Assembly: GCA_016841185.1 (NCBI GenBank)
Contig: JAENZQ010000004.1
Location: forward strand, 62,001-126,000
Direction of reading: 5' to 3'
Source of the DNA: Anaerovorax odorimutans
Lineage (GTDB): Bacteria > Bacillota > Clostridia > Peptostreptococcales > JAAYPU01
DNA length: 64,000 nt
Shown: piece after piece, positions 7,528 to 15,532 of the stretch
Layout: every line of letters starts with the position of its first letter
How positions within the stretch are numbered: position 1 is the stretch's first letter
Notes under the pieces: generated by a model
The model's input: the letters and a program-made list of their open reading frames with translations, nothing else
Database searches by the model: none
Told to the model about the DNA's origin: nothing
Position numbers and translations under genes: made by a program

Positions 7528-8397
7528 ATGGAATCAAGAAGTAAGGGTGCGCTATTTATGTTAGCTGCGGCATGTTTTTTTGCATTGACTGCGGCAGTTG
7601 TTAAAAGTCTCACGGGAATTCCAGTAGCTGAGAAGGTTTTTTTCAGGAATATTATCAGCTTGGTCCCTATTATCGTACTGGCCTATAAGAAACAGGGTTC
7701 AAAAAGGTATTTAGCAGGAAATAATAAGCTGTTTCTTATTCTCAGAGGAATTCTGGGGCTTATTGCTACAGGCGGGTATTATTATGCTTTATCCAATGCA
7801 CCTTTGGCGGATACAGTAACACTTACAAATATTTATCCTTTTTTTGTTATTATATTTTCCTGGTTTTTTATCAAAGAAAAAATCAAAAAAGTGCATATAT
7901 ATACATTCCTATTGAGTCTGATGGGAGCTGTTATGATTATAAGGCCCCAGTTTGACAGTATTAATTTATTTTATATTTTTGCATTTTTTTCAGCTGTTTT
8001 TACAGGCGGCGCCTATACAGCTGTAAAATATCTTCAAAAAACAGATGAAACGCTTGTTATTATGTTCTATTATTCACTTATTACAGCAATTGCATTTCTT
8101 CCTCTTGTGCTTATGGGCCATTTTGTTATTCCGAAAGGATGGGGGTTAATAAAATTATTAATGTTGGGTGTAACCGGAACGATGTATCAAATTTGTATGA
8201 CCACAGCTTATAAATATGCACCTGCAGGGGAAATTGCCATATACAGTTATGCCAGTATAGTGTTTTCTGGAATTATTGGTTTATTACTCTGGAATGAAAT
8301 ACCGACTTTGTTATCTCTGGCAGGTTCTGTTTTTATAATAACAGCTGCTTTTATCAATTATAAAGCAAGACAAACAAAAACGAATGAACCCATATAA
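7528..8397 (+). CDS. DMT-superfamily (EamA) metabolite exporter
   Basis: 289 residues with ten predicted membrane helices in two EamA halves. The first half shows 'FFRNIISLVPIIVLAYKK' and 'PLADTVTLTNIYPFFVII', the usual 'A.a..l....P' helix; the second half ends with 'YAPAGEIAIYSYASIVFSGIIGLLLW'. EamA proteins move small metabolites or amino acids, usually outward; the substrate is unknown. It directly follows the hotdog gene and its stop codon lies inside the bidirectional hairpin shared with the L25 gene. Confidence 0.87.
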   Translation: MESRSKGALFMLAAACFFALTAAVVKSLTGIPVAEKVFFRNIISLVPIIVLAYKKQGSKRYLAGNNKLFLILRGILGLIATGGYYYALSNAPLADTVTLTNIYPFFVIIFSWFFIKEKIKKVHIYTFLLSLMGAVMIIRPQFDSINLFYIFAFFSAVFTGGAYTAVKYLQKTDETLVIMFYYSLITAIAFLPLVLMGHFVIPKGWGLIKLLMLGVTGTMYQICMTTAYKYAPAGEIAIYSYASIVFSGIIGLLLWNEIPTLLSLAGSVFIITAAFINYKARQTKTNEPI

Positions 8398-8425
8398 TCA
8401 GAAAATCTGATTATATGGGTTTATA
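8387..8425. terminator. Bidirectional terminator between eamA-type gene and L25
   Basis: A 16-bp perfect stem (8387-8402 with 8406-8421) and 3-nt loop followed by TTATAATTTT. The left arm contains the last codons of the DMT gene. It lies between convergent genes. Confidence 0.8.
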
Positions 8426-8453
8426 ATTTTAAGATACTAATCTCAATATAGTC

Positions 8454-9083
8454 TTATTTCTCTTCGCTTTCTGTTTCTTCGGCAGCTTCAGCAGCTTCTT
8501 CAGATTCGCCTGCTTCTTCTTTTTCAGGTTCTTCGATTGTTGTAATTTTCAGATGTCCGATACTGCCGTAAATCTCATCCGGGTTTACGATCCTTATTTT
8601 ATCGCTCAACTCAATATCTTTGGATGTAATCATATCGCCATGCTCTTTTTCAGACACATCTACATATATAGCGTCAGGCATCAAGACTGCCCTTCCAATT
8701 ACTTCAACAACAGATTTTTGAACTTGAAGATGCAATTGGTTTTGTCTAAGCTGATTTTCACCATTAAATATGATTGGCAGCTGCATCTTGACATCATGAT
8801 CCTGTGAAACGATTTGAACATCCATATGTAGTATTTGGTGGGAAACAGGATGCTTTTGTATATCTTTTATGAATCCGAATTTTTTATCGTCGTTATATTG
8901 AATCCATAATTTTGTATGGGCACCATGCTTTGAAAGGATTTTTCTTAAATCCGATTCATTGAATTTTACGGATGTAGCTTGATCGATGCCATCACCATAT
9001 AATACACCGGGAATATAACCTGTTTCTTTAAATTTCCCGGACTTAGCGATCCTTTCTTCCGCATTTAAAATAACTTCCTGCAA
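8454..9083 (-). CDS. rplY: 50S ribosomal protein L25 / general stress protein Ctc
   Basis: 209 residues. The start is TTG 9083, 9 nt after AAAGGAG on the minus strand, giving 'MQEVILNAEER'. Residues 1-90 are the 5S-rRNA-binding L25 domain ('GYIPGVLYGDG', 'FGFIKDIQKHPVSHQILHMDV'). Residues about 95-185 are the C-terminal TL5/Ctc beta domain. An acidic Glu/Ala-rich tail ends the protein, as in many Ctc proteins. It binds 5S rRNA in the large subunit; the Ctc form is stress-induced in Bacillus. The SLH protein gene lies upstream on the same strand but 153 bp away. Confidence 0.92.
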   Translation of the reverse strand: MQEVILNAEERIAKSGKFKETGYIPGVLYGDGIDQATSVKFNESDLRKILSKHGAHTKLWIQYNDDKKFGFIKDIQKHPVSHQILHMDVQIVSQDHDVKMQLPIIFNGENQLRQNQLHLQVQKSVVEVIGRAVLMPDAIYVDVSEKEHGDMITSKDIELSDKIRIVNPDEIYGSIGHLKITTIEEPEKEEAGESEEAAEAAEETESEEK

Positions 9084-9236
9084 TTGAACACACTCCTTTC
9101 AGCATTATTCATTTTATACCATATATTCCCCAAATACAAGCCTTAATAAACCTTTTTCATAAAACCTTTCCCGGGTGTATGAAAAGACCGATTTTGGAAA
9201 GAGGATGCTTTTATACAAAGCACTTTTTTATAAAAG

Positions 9237-10988
9237 TTATATTTTCTGCAGCAGTCTTTTTATGATTACTGCTGTTTCCGCCCTGGTGATATTTTCATGA
9301 GCAGCAATGGTATTTCCGCTTCTACCGGTAATGATTCCTTCCTTTATACAAAGTGCTGCAGATGTTTTTGCCCAATCACTTACATAGCTTCTGTCAGAAA
9401 AAGCCGCAAGGATGTTGGTGACCTCATTCATATCCAATTCTGAAGCCGAATCATCGTATATGGCTCTTACAACTATTGCCATTGCTTCTTGTCTGGTTAT
9501 ATTGGATTGAGGCATAAAAGAACCATCGCTGTAGCCTGTGATCAATCCGTTTTCAAAAGCTGCAAGCACTGAATCATAATACCAGTAGGAAGGTGAGATA
9601 TCAGAAAATGGGTTTGAACTATTTGTTTTAGTATGGTTCAGAGCTCTTACGATAACGGCTGCAAATTCTGCACGGGTTATATCTCTTTCAGGTTCAAATA
9701 AATTGTTGCCGATTCCGTTGATGATATTTTCAGAGCTCATTTCAAGAATTACTTCTCTTGCCCAATGACTTGAAGTATCTGAGAATCCACTTTGGGATGG
9801 TTCTTCAGGTGTAACAGGTGTAACAGGTGCAGCAGGTGGAGTCGGTTCAACAGGGGCGGGAACTGCAGAAGCTGTATATTTCATTACGGTTGCACCTCTG
9901 TAGGTGGCATCTCTGTAAGCAACGTAAGGAATACCATTATCCACCATCAATGAAATGGATTCAACGAATCCTGATGAAAACCCGGCCAGACCGACATATA
10001 CCCAAGAGTTTCCGTTATATTTCATTACAGTAGCTTTATTGTTGATGGAATCCTTAAAAGCGACATATGGCGTTTCTCCTTCCAGGAAAAGCGTTGAATA
10101 ATCTGCCATGCCTTTTGTGAATCCTGGATTTCCGACTGAAACCCAAGAAGTGCCGTTATATTTCATGACAGTCAGTTTTCCGTTTTTGGACAAGTCCTTA
10201 TAGGCGATGTAGGGTGTTCCACCGGATACTTGTAAAGAAACATATTCAGGGTTAGGATCTATTGCATTTTTCGGATAACCCACAGCACCCACTGAAATTC
10301 CTTGATTGCCTACATTGGTCCATGAGCTTCCGTCATATTTCATTACCGTTGCCTTATCATCTTCCGCGGAATCTTTAAAAGCGACATAAGGTGTGCCATT
10401 GTCTACGAATAGAGAAATACATTCGGCAGCTTTTTCGGAAAAACCTGCTTTGCCTACATTATTCCATGACGTACCATCATACTTCTTTACCGTTATTTTA
10501 TGGCTGCTCACGGCATCTTTATAGGCGACGTATGGTGTATTGGCATCTACATAAAGGGCTATGTAATCGGCATATCCATCGGAGAAACCTGTACTCCCCA
10601 CATTTTTCCATGAAGCGCCGTCATACTTCATAACGGTAACTTTATTGCCAAGAGACATATCCCTTATTGCAATATAAGGAGTACCACTGCTGACAAACAA
10701 AGAAAATTCGTGGACTTGGCCTTGTGTAAAGCCGGGGCTGCCCACATTGACCCAAGTTGTTCCATTATACTTCATAACGGTTATTTTCTTATTCTGCATG
10801 TTATCCTGATACGCTACATATGGGGTTCCTTCATAAACGGACATATCAACCATAGATGTACTGCTGAATCCTGCACTGCCCACTGTTTGCCAGGTATTGC
10901 CTGCTGCATCTGCCGTGTACACAGAGAGACCGATGAGACAGACTATGAGCAATAAACTGAAATAGTTTCTAATCATACGCTTAGCCAT
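9237..10988 (-). CDS. S-layer-anchored protein with seven propeller-like repeats
   Basis: 583 residues; AAGGAGG precedes the ATG. A signal peptide (about 1-29, ending 'TADAAG') is followed by seven repeats of about 50 residues (30-375), each with 'W..VG..GFS', 'G.PYVAYKD' and 'K.TVMKY.G.SW'. Seven such four-strand units suggest a beta-propeller. A Pro/Thr/Val linker (about 378-400) leads to three SLH domains (about 403-583: 'HWAREVILEMSSENIINGIG', 'FENGLITGYSDGSF', 'ALCIKEGIITGRSG'). SLH domains bind pyruvylated wall polymer, so the propeller is displayed on the surface. A binding or adhesion role is inferred. Confidence 0.85.
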   Translation of the reverse strand: MAKRMIRNYFSLLLIVCLIGLSVYTADAAGNTWQTVGSAGFSSTSMVDMSVYEGTPYVAYQDNMQNKKITVMKYNGTTWVNVGSPGFTQGQVHEFSLFVSSGTPYIAIRDMSLGNKVTVMKYDGASWKNVGSTGFSDGYADYIALYVDANTPYVAYKDAVSSHKITVKKYDGTSWNNVGKAGFSEKAAECISLFVDNGTPYVAFKDSAEDDKATVMKYDGSSWTNVGNQGISVGAVGYPKNAIDPNPEYVSLQVSGGTPYIAYKDLSKNGKLTVMKYNGTSWVSVGNPGFTKGMADYSTLFLEGETPYVAFKDSINNKATVMKYNGNSWVYVGLAGFSSGFVESISLMVDNGIPYVAYRDATYRGATVMKYTASAVPAPVEPTPPAAPVTPVTPEEPSQSGFSDTSSHWAREVILEMSSENIINGIGNNLFEPERDITRAEFAAVIVRALNHTKTNSSNPFSDISPSYWYYDSVLAAFENGLITGYSDGSFMPQSNITRQEAMAIVVRAIYDDSASELDMNEVTNILAAFSDRSYVSDWAKTSAALCIKEGIITGRSGNTIAAHENITRAETAVIIKRLLQKI

Positions 10989-11287
10989 ATGAATCCTCCT
11001 TTTACATTTTGCTATTATTTTTGAGTAGAGAAATAAAATATTTATGTCTGAACATTATATGTAATAATTGAGCAGAACATTTTTTAAGAATACTTGATCA
11101 TTATTACATCTTTAAAACATTATATAATAATTTATTGCTAAAACATATACCTCAAAGATAAAAACAGATTAAAAATCTATCTGGTAATTTTTGAATTTAA
11201 TCGATAGAAAAAACAATGTTAACTATTGACACAAGTGTTCATACTGTATATAATGTACATATACAGTAGAGGGAGTGATAGATTCAC
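10989..11287. other. Divergent intergenic region (299 bp)
   Basis: AT-rich. It separates the divergent SLH gene and the GntR/ABC operon. The right end carries the GntR operon promoter and operator. The left end must hold the SLH gene promoter, which I cannot place confidently. No short gene is evident. Confidence 0.5.
11226..11268 (+). promoter_or_regulatory. SigA promoter with overlapping GntR (YtrA-type) operator
   Basis: TTGACA (11226-11231), a 17-bp spacer and TATAAT (11249-11254) match the vegetative consensus perfectly. A 10-bp perfect inverted repeat, TACTGTATAT (11242-11251) and ATATACAGTA (11259-11268), surrounds the -10 box. Its position right before a gntR gene implies autorepression by blocking polymerase. 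Confidence 0.88.
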
Positions 11288-11662
11288 ATGGATATTATTA
11301 TTTCTAATGCCTCTCAGGAACCTATATATGAACAAATCGTAAGACAAATAAAAAATATGATCATGAAAGGTGATCTGGAAGAAAATGAAATGCTTCCTTC
11401 CATCCGAAGCCTTGCAAAAGAACTGCAGATCAGTGTCATTACAACTAAAAGGGCGTATGAAGAGCTTGAAAGGGATGGGTATCTGGTAACAGTTCCCGGT
11501 AAAGGTTCTTATGTGGCAGCTCAAAACAAAGAGTTATTAAGAGAAATGCGTATCAAGATAGTCGAAGAAAAGCTTGTCCAGGCGGTAGATGCCGGAAAAT
11601 CTATAGAATTAACTTTGGAAGAAATGCAGAAAATACTGAAACTGCTCTATGAGGAGGTATAG
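11288..11662 (+). CDS. GntR-family regulator, YtrA subfamily
   Basis: 124 residues, the short length typical of YtrA-type GntR repressors. The winged helix is clear: 'SQEPIYEQIVRQIKNMI', 'LPSIRSLAKELQISVITTKRAYEELERDGYLVTVPGKGSYV'. The tail is a short helical dimerisation arm instead of a large effector domain. It begins the operon; the ABC ATPase starts 2 nt after its stop. YtrA-type repressors commonly control ABC exporters induced by wall-active antibiotics, and the palindrome on its own -10 box fits autorepression. The inducer is unknown. Confidence 0.9.
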   Translation: MDIIISNASQEPIYEQIVRQIKNMIMKGDLEENEMLPSIRSLAKELQISVITTKRAYEELERDGYLVTVPGKGSYVAAQNKELLREMRIKIVEEKLVQAVDAGKSIELTLEEMQKILKLLYEEV

Positions 11663-11664
11663 AA

Positions 11665-12531
11665 ATGTCATCGATCTTGGAGGTTAATAATCTGAAAAAA
11701 AACTACAAGCATTTTAGCCTTAAAGAAATAAATTTTACTATGAAAAAAGGTTATATAATGGGATTTATTGGCCCTAACGGTGCCGGAAAAAGCACGACCA
11801 TCAAGTTGATTTTAAATCTTTTAAAAAAAGATGGGGGTGAAATAAAAGTATTTGATCTGGATCATATAAAACATGAAAAAGAAATTAAAAACAGAATCGG
11901 TTTTGTTCTGGATGAAAGTCATTTTTATGATGAGCTTACAGTATCGGAAATGAAAAAAATTATCGCTCCCTTGTATGATCAATGGGATGAATCTGTTTTC
12001 AAAAAATATACCGGAGAATTCGGATTATCCCTTGAAAAGAAAATTAAAGAATTATCAAAGGGCATGAAAATGAAATTATCTCTTGTCATGGCTCTATCAC
12101 ACAATGCGGAATTATTAATAATGGATGAGCCTACTTCCGGGTTGGATCCCATTGTAAGGTCGGAACTGCTGGACATATTGTCAGAACTTATTATGGATGA
12201 GGATAAAGGCGTATTCTTTTCAACACACATTACATCGGATTTAGATAAGGCTGCCGATTATATTACATTTATAAATAATGGCGAAATAATTTTTTCCGAA
12301 TCAAAGGATGAGATCATCGACAAATATGGGCTGGTAAAGGGAAAAAAGGAGTTATTGAATCAAGAAATACGAAAAGATTTTATCGGCATCCGGGAAAACC
12401 AGTTTGGTTTTGAAGCATTGGCAAAAGATAAGATTGAAACGGCCAAAAAATTAAAAGAAAGTGTTATTATTGAAAAACCGTCTTTAGACGATATTATGCT
12501 ATATTTTACAAGGAGGCAGTGCAATGATTAG
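11665..12531 (+). CDS. ABC transporter ATP-binding protein
   Basis: 288 residues. Walker A 'GFIGPNGAGKSTTIK', signature 'LSKGMKMKLSLVMALSHN' (a variant LSKGM in place of LSGGQ), Walker B 'LLIMDEPTSGLDP' and switch 'FFSTHITSDLDKAADY' are present. The C-terminal 80 residues form the extra domain seen in ABC-2 type exporter ATPases such as YtrB and BcrA. GAGGAGG lies at the end of gntR. It overlaps the next gene by 8 bp, which signals translational coupling with its permease. It energises export of an unknown substrate, perhaps an antimicrobial compound. Confidence 0.9.
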   Translation: MSSILEVNNLKKNYKHFSLKEINFTMKKGYIMGFIGPNGAGKSTTIKLILNLLKKDGGEIKVFDLDHIKHEKEIKNRIGFVLDESHFYDELTVSEMKKIIAPLYDQWDESVFKKYTGEFGLSLEKKIKELSKGMKMKLSLVMALSHNAELLIMDEPTSGLDPIVRSELLDILSELIMDEDKGVFFSTHITSDLDKAADYITFINNGEIIFSESKDEIIDKYGLVKGKKELLNQEIRKDFIGIRENQFGFEALAKDKIETAKKLKESVIIEKPSLDDIMLYFTRRQCND

Positions 12532-13183
12532 TCTTATCATTAAAGATATATTCACTCTTAAAAAAACCTTTATATTTGCTTTGCTTTATGTTCCTTTTTT
12601 TATGATTGCTTTTCAAAAGATGGAAAATGCCATGCTTTCGGCAGGGATAGTCGGAGTTACTTATATTTTGGTTGTAACAGCCTGTGCTTATGATGAAAAA
12701 AGCAAAGCGGATATCTTGTTAAACAGCTTGCCGGTTAACCGTTTTGAAATCGTTCTTGCAAAATATATATCGATTTTACTTTACGCATTTATTGCAATGC
12801 TGGAATACTTTTTTATTGAGAGGTTGGTAATGGTTATAGGAATACCGTTCAGTATTTCTCCCGTAACTTTTGAAAGTCTTTTCGGTGCGTTATTTGCGGT
12901 AATACTGATGAATAGTATTTATTTGCCTTTGTTTTTTAAATTCGGATATGTTAAATCAAAAATAGTCAGTTTTGTTCTGTTCTTTGTATTTTTCTTTGGA
13001 ATAAGTACTGTTGTTGAGATTGTTAAAAATGCAGACGGAAATGGCATAATCAAAGGCTATATTTTAAAAATAATGAGCCAGACAGATTTTCTAACAGCAG
13101 TTCAATTTTCTCTCTTTTTAATATTGATTTTTTTAGGATCTATCCTGATTTCAGTAAAGTTTTATAATAAAAGAGAATTTTAA
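12524..13183 (+). CDS. ABC-2 type permease
   Basis: 219 residues with six predicted membrane helices. The opening 'LIIKDIFTLKKTFIFALLY' and 'ILLNSLPVNRFEIVLAKY' are characteristic of the ABC2_membrane_5 family that pairs with YtrA-regulated ATPases. AGGAGGCAGTGCA precedes ATG 12524, which lies within the ATPase gene. It is the membrane channel of the exporter. The operon ends at the hairpin right after its stop. Confidence 0.87.
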   Translation: MISLIIKDIFTLKKTFIFALLYVPFFMIAFQKMENAMLSAGIVGVTYILVVTACAYDEKSKADILLNSLPVNRFEIVLAKYISILLYAFIAMLEYFFIERLVMVIGIPFSISPVTFESLFGALFAVILMNSIYLPLFFKFGYVKSKIVSFVLFFVFFFGISTVVEIVKNADGNGIIKGYILKIMSQTDFLTAVQFSLFLILIFLGSILISVKFYNKREF

Positions 13184-13211
13184 TAAGGTTTTGCGGAAAG
13201 CAAAACCTTAT
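13183..13211. terminator. Shared bidirectional terminator
   Basis: A 12-bp stem (13183-13194 with 13200-13211) and GGAAA loop. It begins at the permease stop codon, and the right arm contains the sspH stop codon, so the convergent genes share it. The T tract is weak on both strands. Confidence 0.65.
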
Positions 13212-13378
13212 ACTTCGTTTAATTCATTAACCGGAACTCTTTTGATCCTGTTGGAGGACAGGTCCTTTACTTCTGCATAGCTGCCTTCTACATTTTCCAG
13301 CCAGACTTCGGAACTGTCATGCCATATCTGAATCACATCTTTTGAATTAATGATTTCTTTAGCCCTTTCTGTATTCAT
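13208..13378 (-). CDS. sspH: H-type small acid-soluble spore protein
   Basis: A 56-residue gene on the minus strand. ATG 13378-13376 is preceded by AGGAGGTAGCAA. The product starts 'MNTERAKEIINSKDVIQIW', continues with 'SEVWLENVEGSYAEVKDL' and ends 'IKRVPVNELNEV'. This is the SspH pattern (RAKEI-x-S, V-W-I/L-E-x-V, V-P-V-x-x-L-x-E). H-type SASPs are minor spore-core proteins made in the forespore, so a SigG promoter upstream (above 13395) is expected; I could not confirm its -35 and -10 boxes. It converges on the ABC operon. Confidence 0.82.
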   Translation of the reverse strand: MNTERAKEIINSKDVIQIWHDSSEVWLENVEGSYAEVKDLSSNRIKRVPVNELNEV

Positions 13379-13488
13379 TTGCTACCTCCTGGTCAAATGT
13401 TTGTCTAATAGTATGTTCCGTTACATTTCACTTTATACCTTATTACGGAATACTATAAAACAGCTGATGTTTCAGGGAGGAATTAAAA

Positions 13489-13927
13489 TGAACAAGCTGA
13501 ATATAGAAGTATATGACGGGCAAATAACGCCGCATTTTAATATATATGAATTTAAATGTGCAGCAAATGGAGAAGTACTTTTAAATGATAAAGTCATTGA
13601 TCATATTCAAAGACTGGAGAAAATCAGAGTATGGTATAACAGAGTGATGGTCGTGAACAGCGGATTCCGAACCATAACCTATAATGAAGCTATCGGAGGA
13701 GCACCTAACAGTAAACATTTGATTGGTATTGCGGCTGATATTGCTCTTCCCATGAAAGGTTTTCCGCCTACTCAAAAGAAAGGCAGGATCAATTTCTGAA
13801 TAACGTAAAGGAAAAGTGGATGGCATTGTGCAAAGAGGATGGCTTGGGCGGCGGTGTCGGATTTTATGATACGCACTTTCACTTAGACAGCAGGAAAGAA
13901 GCGGTCTTCTGGGATTTAAGAACTTGA
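13489..13927 (+). pseudogene. Peptidase M15-type (zinc D-Ala-D-Ala carboxypeptidase-like) protein, split by a -1 frameshift
   Basis: ATG 13489 has CAGGGAGGAATTAAA upstream. Frame 1 runs to TGA 13797-13799 and gives 'FNIYEFKC', 'VNSGFRTITYNEAIGG' and 'SKHLIGIAADI', which hold the first two zinc ligands (His and Asp). The third ligand, in 'YDTHFHLD', lies in the -1 frame that runs to TGA 13925-13927. The switch must occur near 13770-13790 (CAAAAGAAAGG), so about 145 residues would form one complete M15 enzyme. Either the gene is broken, the base sequence has a one-base error, or there is programmed -1 slippage. The intact family trims peptidoglycan peptides. Confidence 0.75.
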
Positions 13928-13935
13928 TTTGAAAT

Positions 13936-13974
13936 ATCTGAAGCAGGTATACATACCTGCTTCAGATTGTATTT
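13936..13974 (+). terminator. Hairpin after the M15 gene
   Basis: A 15-bp perfect stem (13936-13950 with 13953-13967) followed by TGTATTT. It is terminator-like, with a weak T tract. A decayed mobile element abuts it. Confidence 0.6.
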
Positions 13975-14061
13975 CTACAAAATCTTCGATACCCACTTGG
14001 CTTCAAAGTAAGCTCGTTACCTGATTTCCGTGCGCCTTCAACTTGACTTGTTTTTAAAAGC
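13975..14061 (-). repeat. Decayed copy of the 149-bp hairpin-associated element
   Basis: Read on the minus strand, this contains blocks matching the intact elements at 32817 and 57312 in the same order: GCTTTTnAAAA, AAGTTnAAGGCGC, GAGCTTACTT and a 3-prime GAAGATTTTGTAG resembling GGAGATTTTCAACAG. The 5-prime terminal repeat is missing and many bases differ. Confidence 0.55.
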
Positions 14062-14142
14062 ATGGCTGCAAAATAATATTATTTATGATAAAGGGCAGAA
14101 TTTACTATAGGATAATAAACTCTTATACGGGGAGTGCATTTT

Positions 14143-15381
14143 ATGAAATATGGAAGCGAACTTGTTGCGTTGATAATACTTTTATTTTTTTCAGGGTTTT
14201 TCTCTGCTTCGGAAACTGCCCTTATGTCTTTAAGCAAAATCAGAATACGCCATATGGTGGAAGAAAACATTAAAGGTGCAGAAATGGTGAATCGCCTGGT
14301 TGATAACCCTACCAGATTATTGGGAGCCATCCTGGTTGGTAATAATATTGTAAATATCGGGGCATCGGCGTTAGCGACCTATATCGCCATTGAATATTTT
14401 GGGGATAATGGTGTTGGTATTGCAACAGGTGTAATGACCATCCTAGTATTGATTTTTGGAGAGATAACCCCAAAGTCATTGGCTGTAGAAAACTCCGAAA
14501 AAATTTCTCTGAAGATTGCAAAAATAATCTCCTGGATTACAGTAATTCTGGGTCCCATAGTATTCATACTGATGAAAATTACTCATGGCATAATCAGAAT
14601 CATGGGAGGGAAACAGGACAGCAAAGAACCTTTCATAACTGAAGACGAACTTAAGACAATGGTTCATGTCGGTCATGAAGAGGGCGTGTTAAAAGGGGAA
14701 GAGAAAAAGATGATATATAATGTTTTTGATTTTGGAGATTCTACAGTGAAAGAAGTCATGACACCCAGAACAGACATGGTAGCTGTAGAAAAAAGGACAA
14801 CTTATGATGATATAATCGGTATTTTTAAAGAAAAGCAGTTTTCCCGCATTCCGGTTTATCAGAATACAATCGATAATATAATAGGGATTCTGTATTTCAA
14901 AGATTTATTTTTATATGATAATGTGGCTGAAGATTTTAATGTAACACAATATATGAGGATACCTTATTTTACTTATGAGTTTAAGCGAACCGCAGAATTA
15001 TTCAAGGAAATGCAGAAAAAAAGAATTCCCATAGCCATGGTGTTGGATGAATATGGCGGTACCTCCGGAATGATTACCATGGAGGATCTGGTAGAGGAAA
15101 TCGTTGGAGAGCTGCAAGATGAATATGATGAACAGGATGAAGAAATTACGGAGATAAGAGAAGATGAATATATCGTGGATGGCAGCGCGAAAATAGATCT
15201 GGTAAATGAAATAACAGGGATCCATATAGAAACTGAAGACTTTGATTCAATCGGAGGCTTTATAATAGGTGAACTGGGCAGATTTCCGCATGAAGGAGAA
15301 ACACTGGAATACAAAAGAAATAAACTTGTGGTTGAGAAAGTACGAAAGAACAGGATAGAAAAAATTCGGATTATGATTTGA
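14143..15381 (+). CDS. CNNM/CorC-type membrane protein (HlyC/CorC family)
   Basis: 412 residues from ATG 14143, which has GGGGAG 8 nt upstream; GTG 14134 is in frame but lies inside that site. Four membrane helices form the DUF21/CNNM domain (about 1-190: 'FFSGFFSASETALMSLSK', 'VGNNIVNIGASALATYIA'). Two CBS domains follow (about 200-325: 'MTPRTDMVAVEK', 'FSRIPVYQNTIDNIIGILYFKDLF', 'GGTSGMITMEDLVEEIVGEL'), then the CorC_HlyC transporter-associated domain (about 335-412). The family includes Mg2+ exporters and antiporters gated by nucleotide binding at the CBS pair. The gene is monocistronic. Confidence 0.92.
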   Translation: MKYGSELVALIILLFFSGFFSASETALMSLSKIRIRHMVEENIKGAEMVNRLVDNPTRLLGAILVGNNIVNIGASALATYIAIEYFGDNGVGIATGVMTILVLIFGEITPKSLAVENSEKISLKIAKIISWITVILGPIVFILMKITHGIIRIMGGKQDSKEPFITEDELKTMVHVGHEEGVLKGEEKKMIYNVFDFGDSTVKEVMTPRTDMVAVEKRTTYDDIIGIFKEKQFSRIPVYQNTIDNIIGILYFKDLFLYDNVAEDFNVTQYMRIPYFTYEFKRTAELFKEMQKKRIPIAMVLDEYGGTSGMITMEDLVEEIVGELQDEYDEQDEEITEIREDEYIVDGSAKIDLVNEITGIHIETEDFDSIGGFIIGELGRFPHEGETLEYKRNKLVVEKVRKNRIEKIRIMI

Positions 15382-15532
15382 TTCATTATTATGATAAAAA
15401 ATATACGTATTACAAAAGATACATTTATTGTTTATAATGTCGATTCATGTTATAATAAAGCGATTTAAGTAATATTTTGGGAATTTTTCTTGTAATAAGT
15501 CAAAGTAATATAATTCAAAGGGGGACTTTGAC

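Noticed and set aside
9195-9236. Hairpin TGCTTT/AAAGCA as terminator of the SLH gene
   Set aside because: Its T run is on the plus strand, the wrong orientation for the minus-strand SLH gene.
13350-13488. Upstream extension of the M15 peptidase frame
   Set aside because: It crosses the promoter and start region of sspH, and the strong ribosome site is at 13477-13483.
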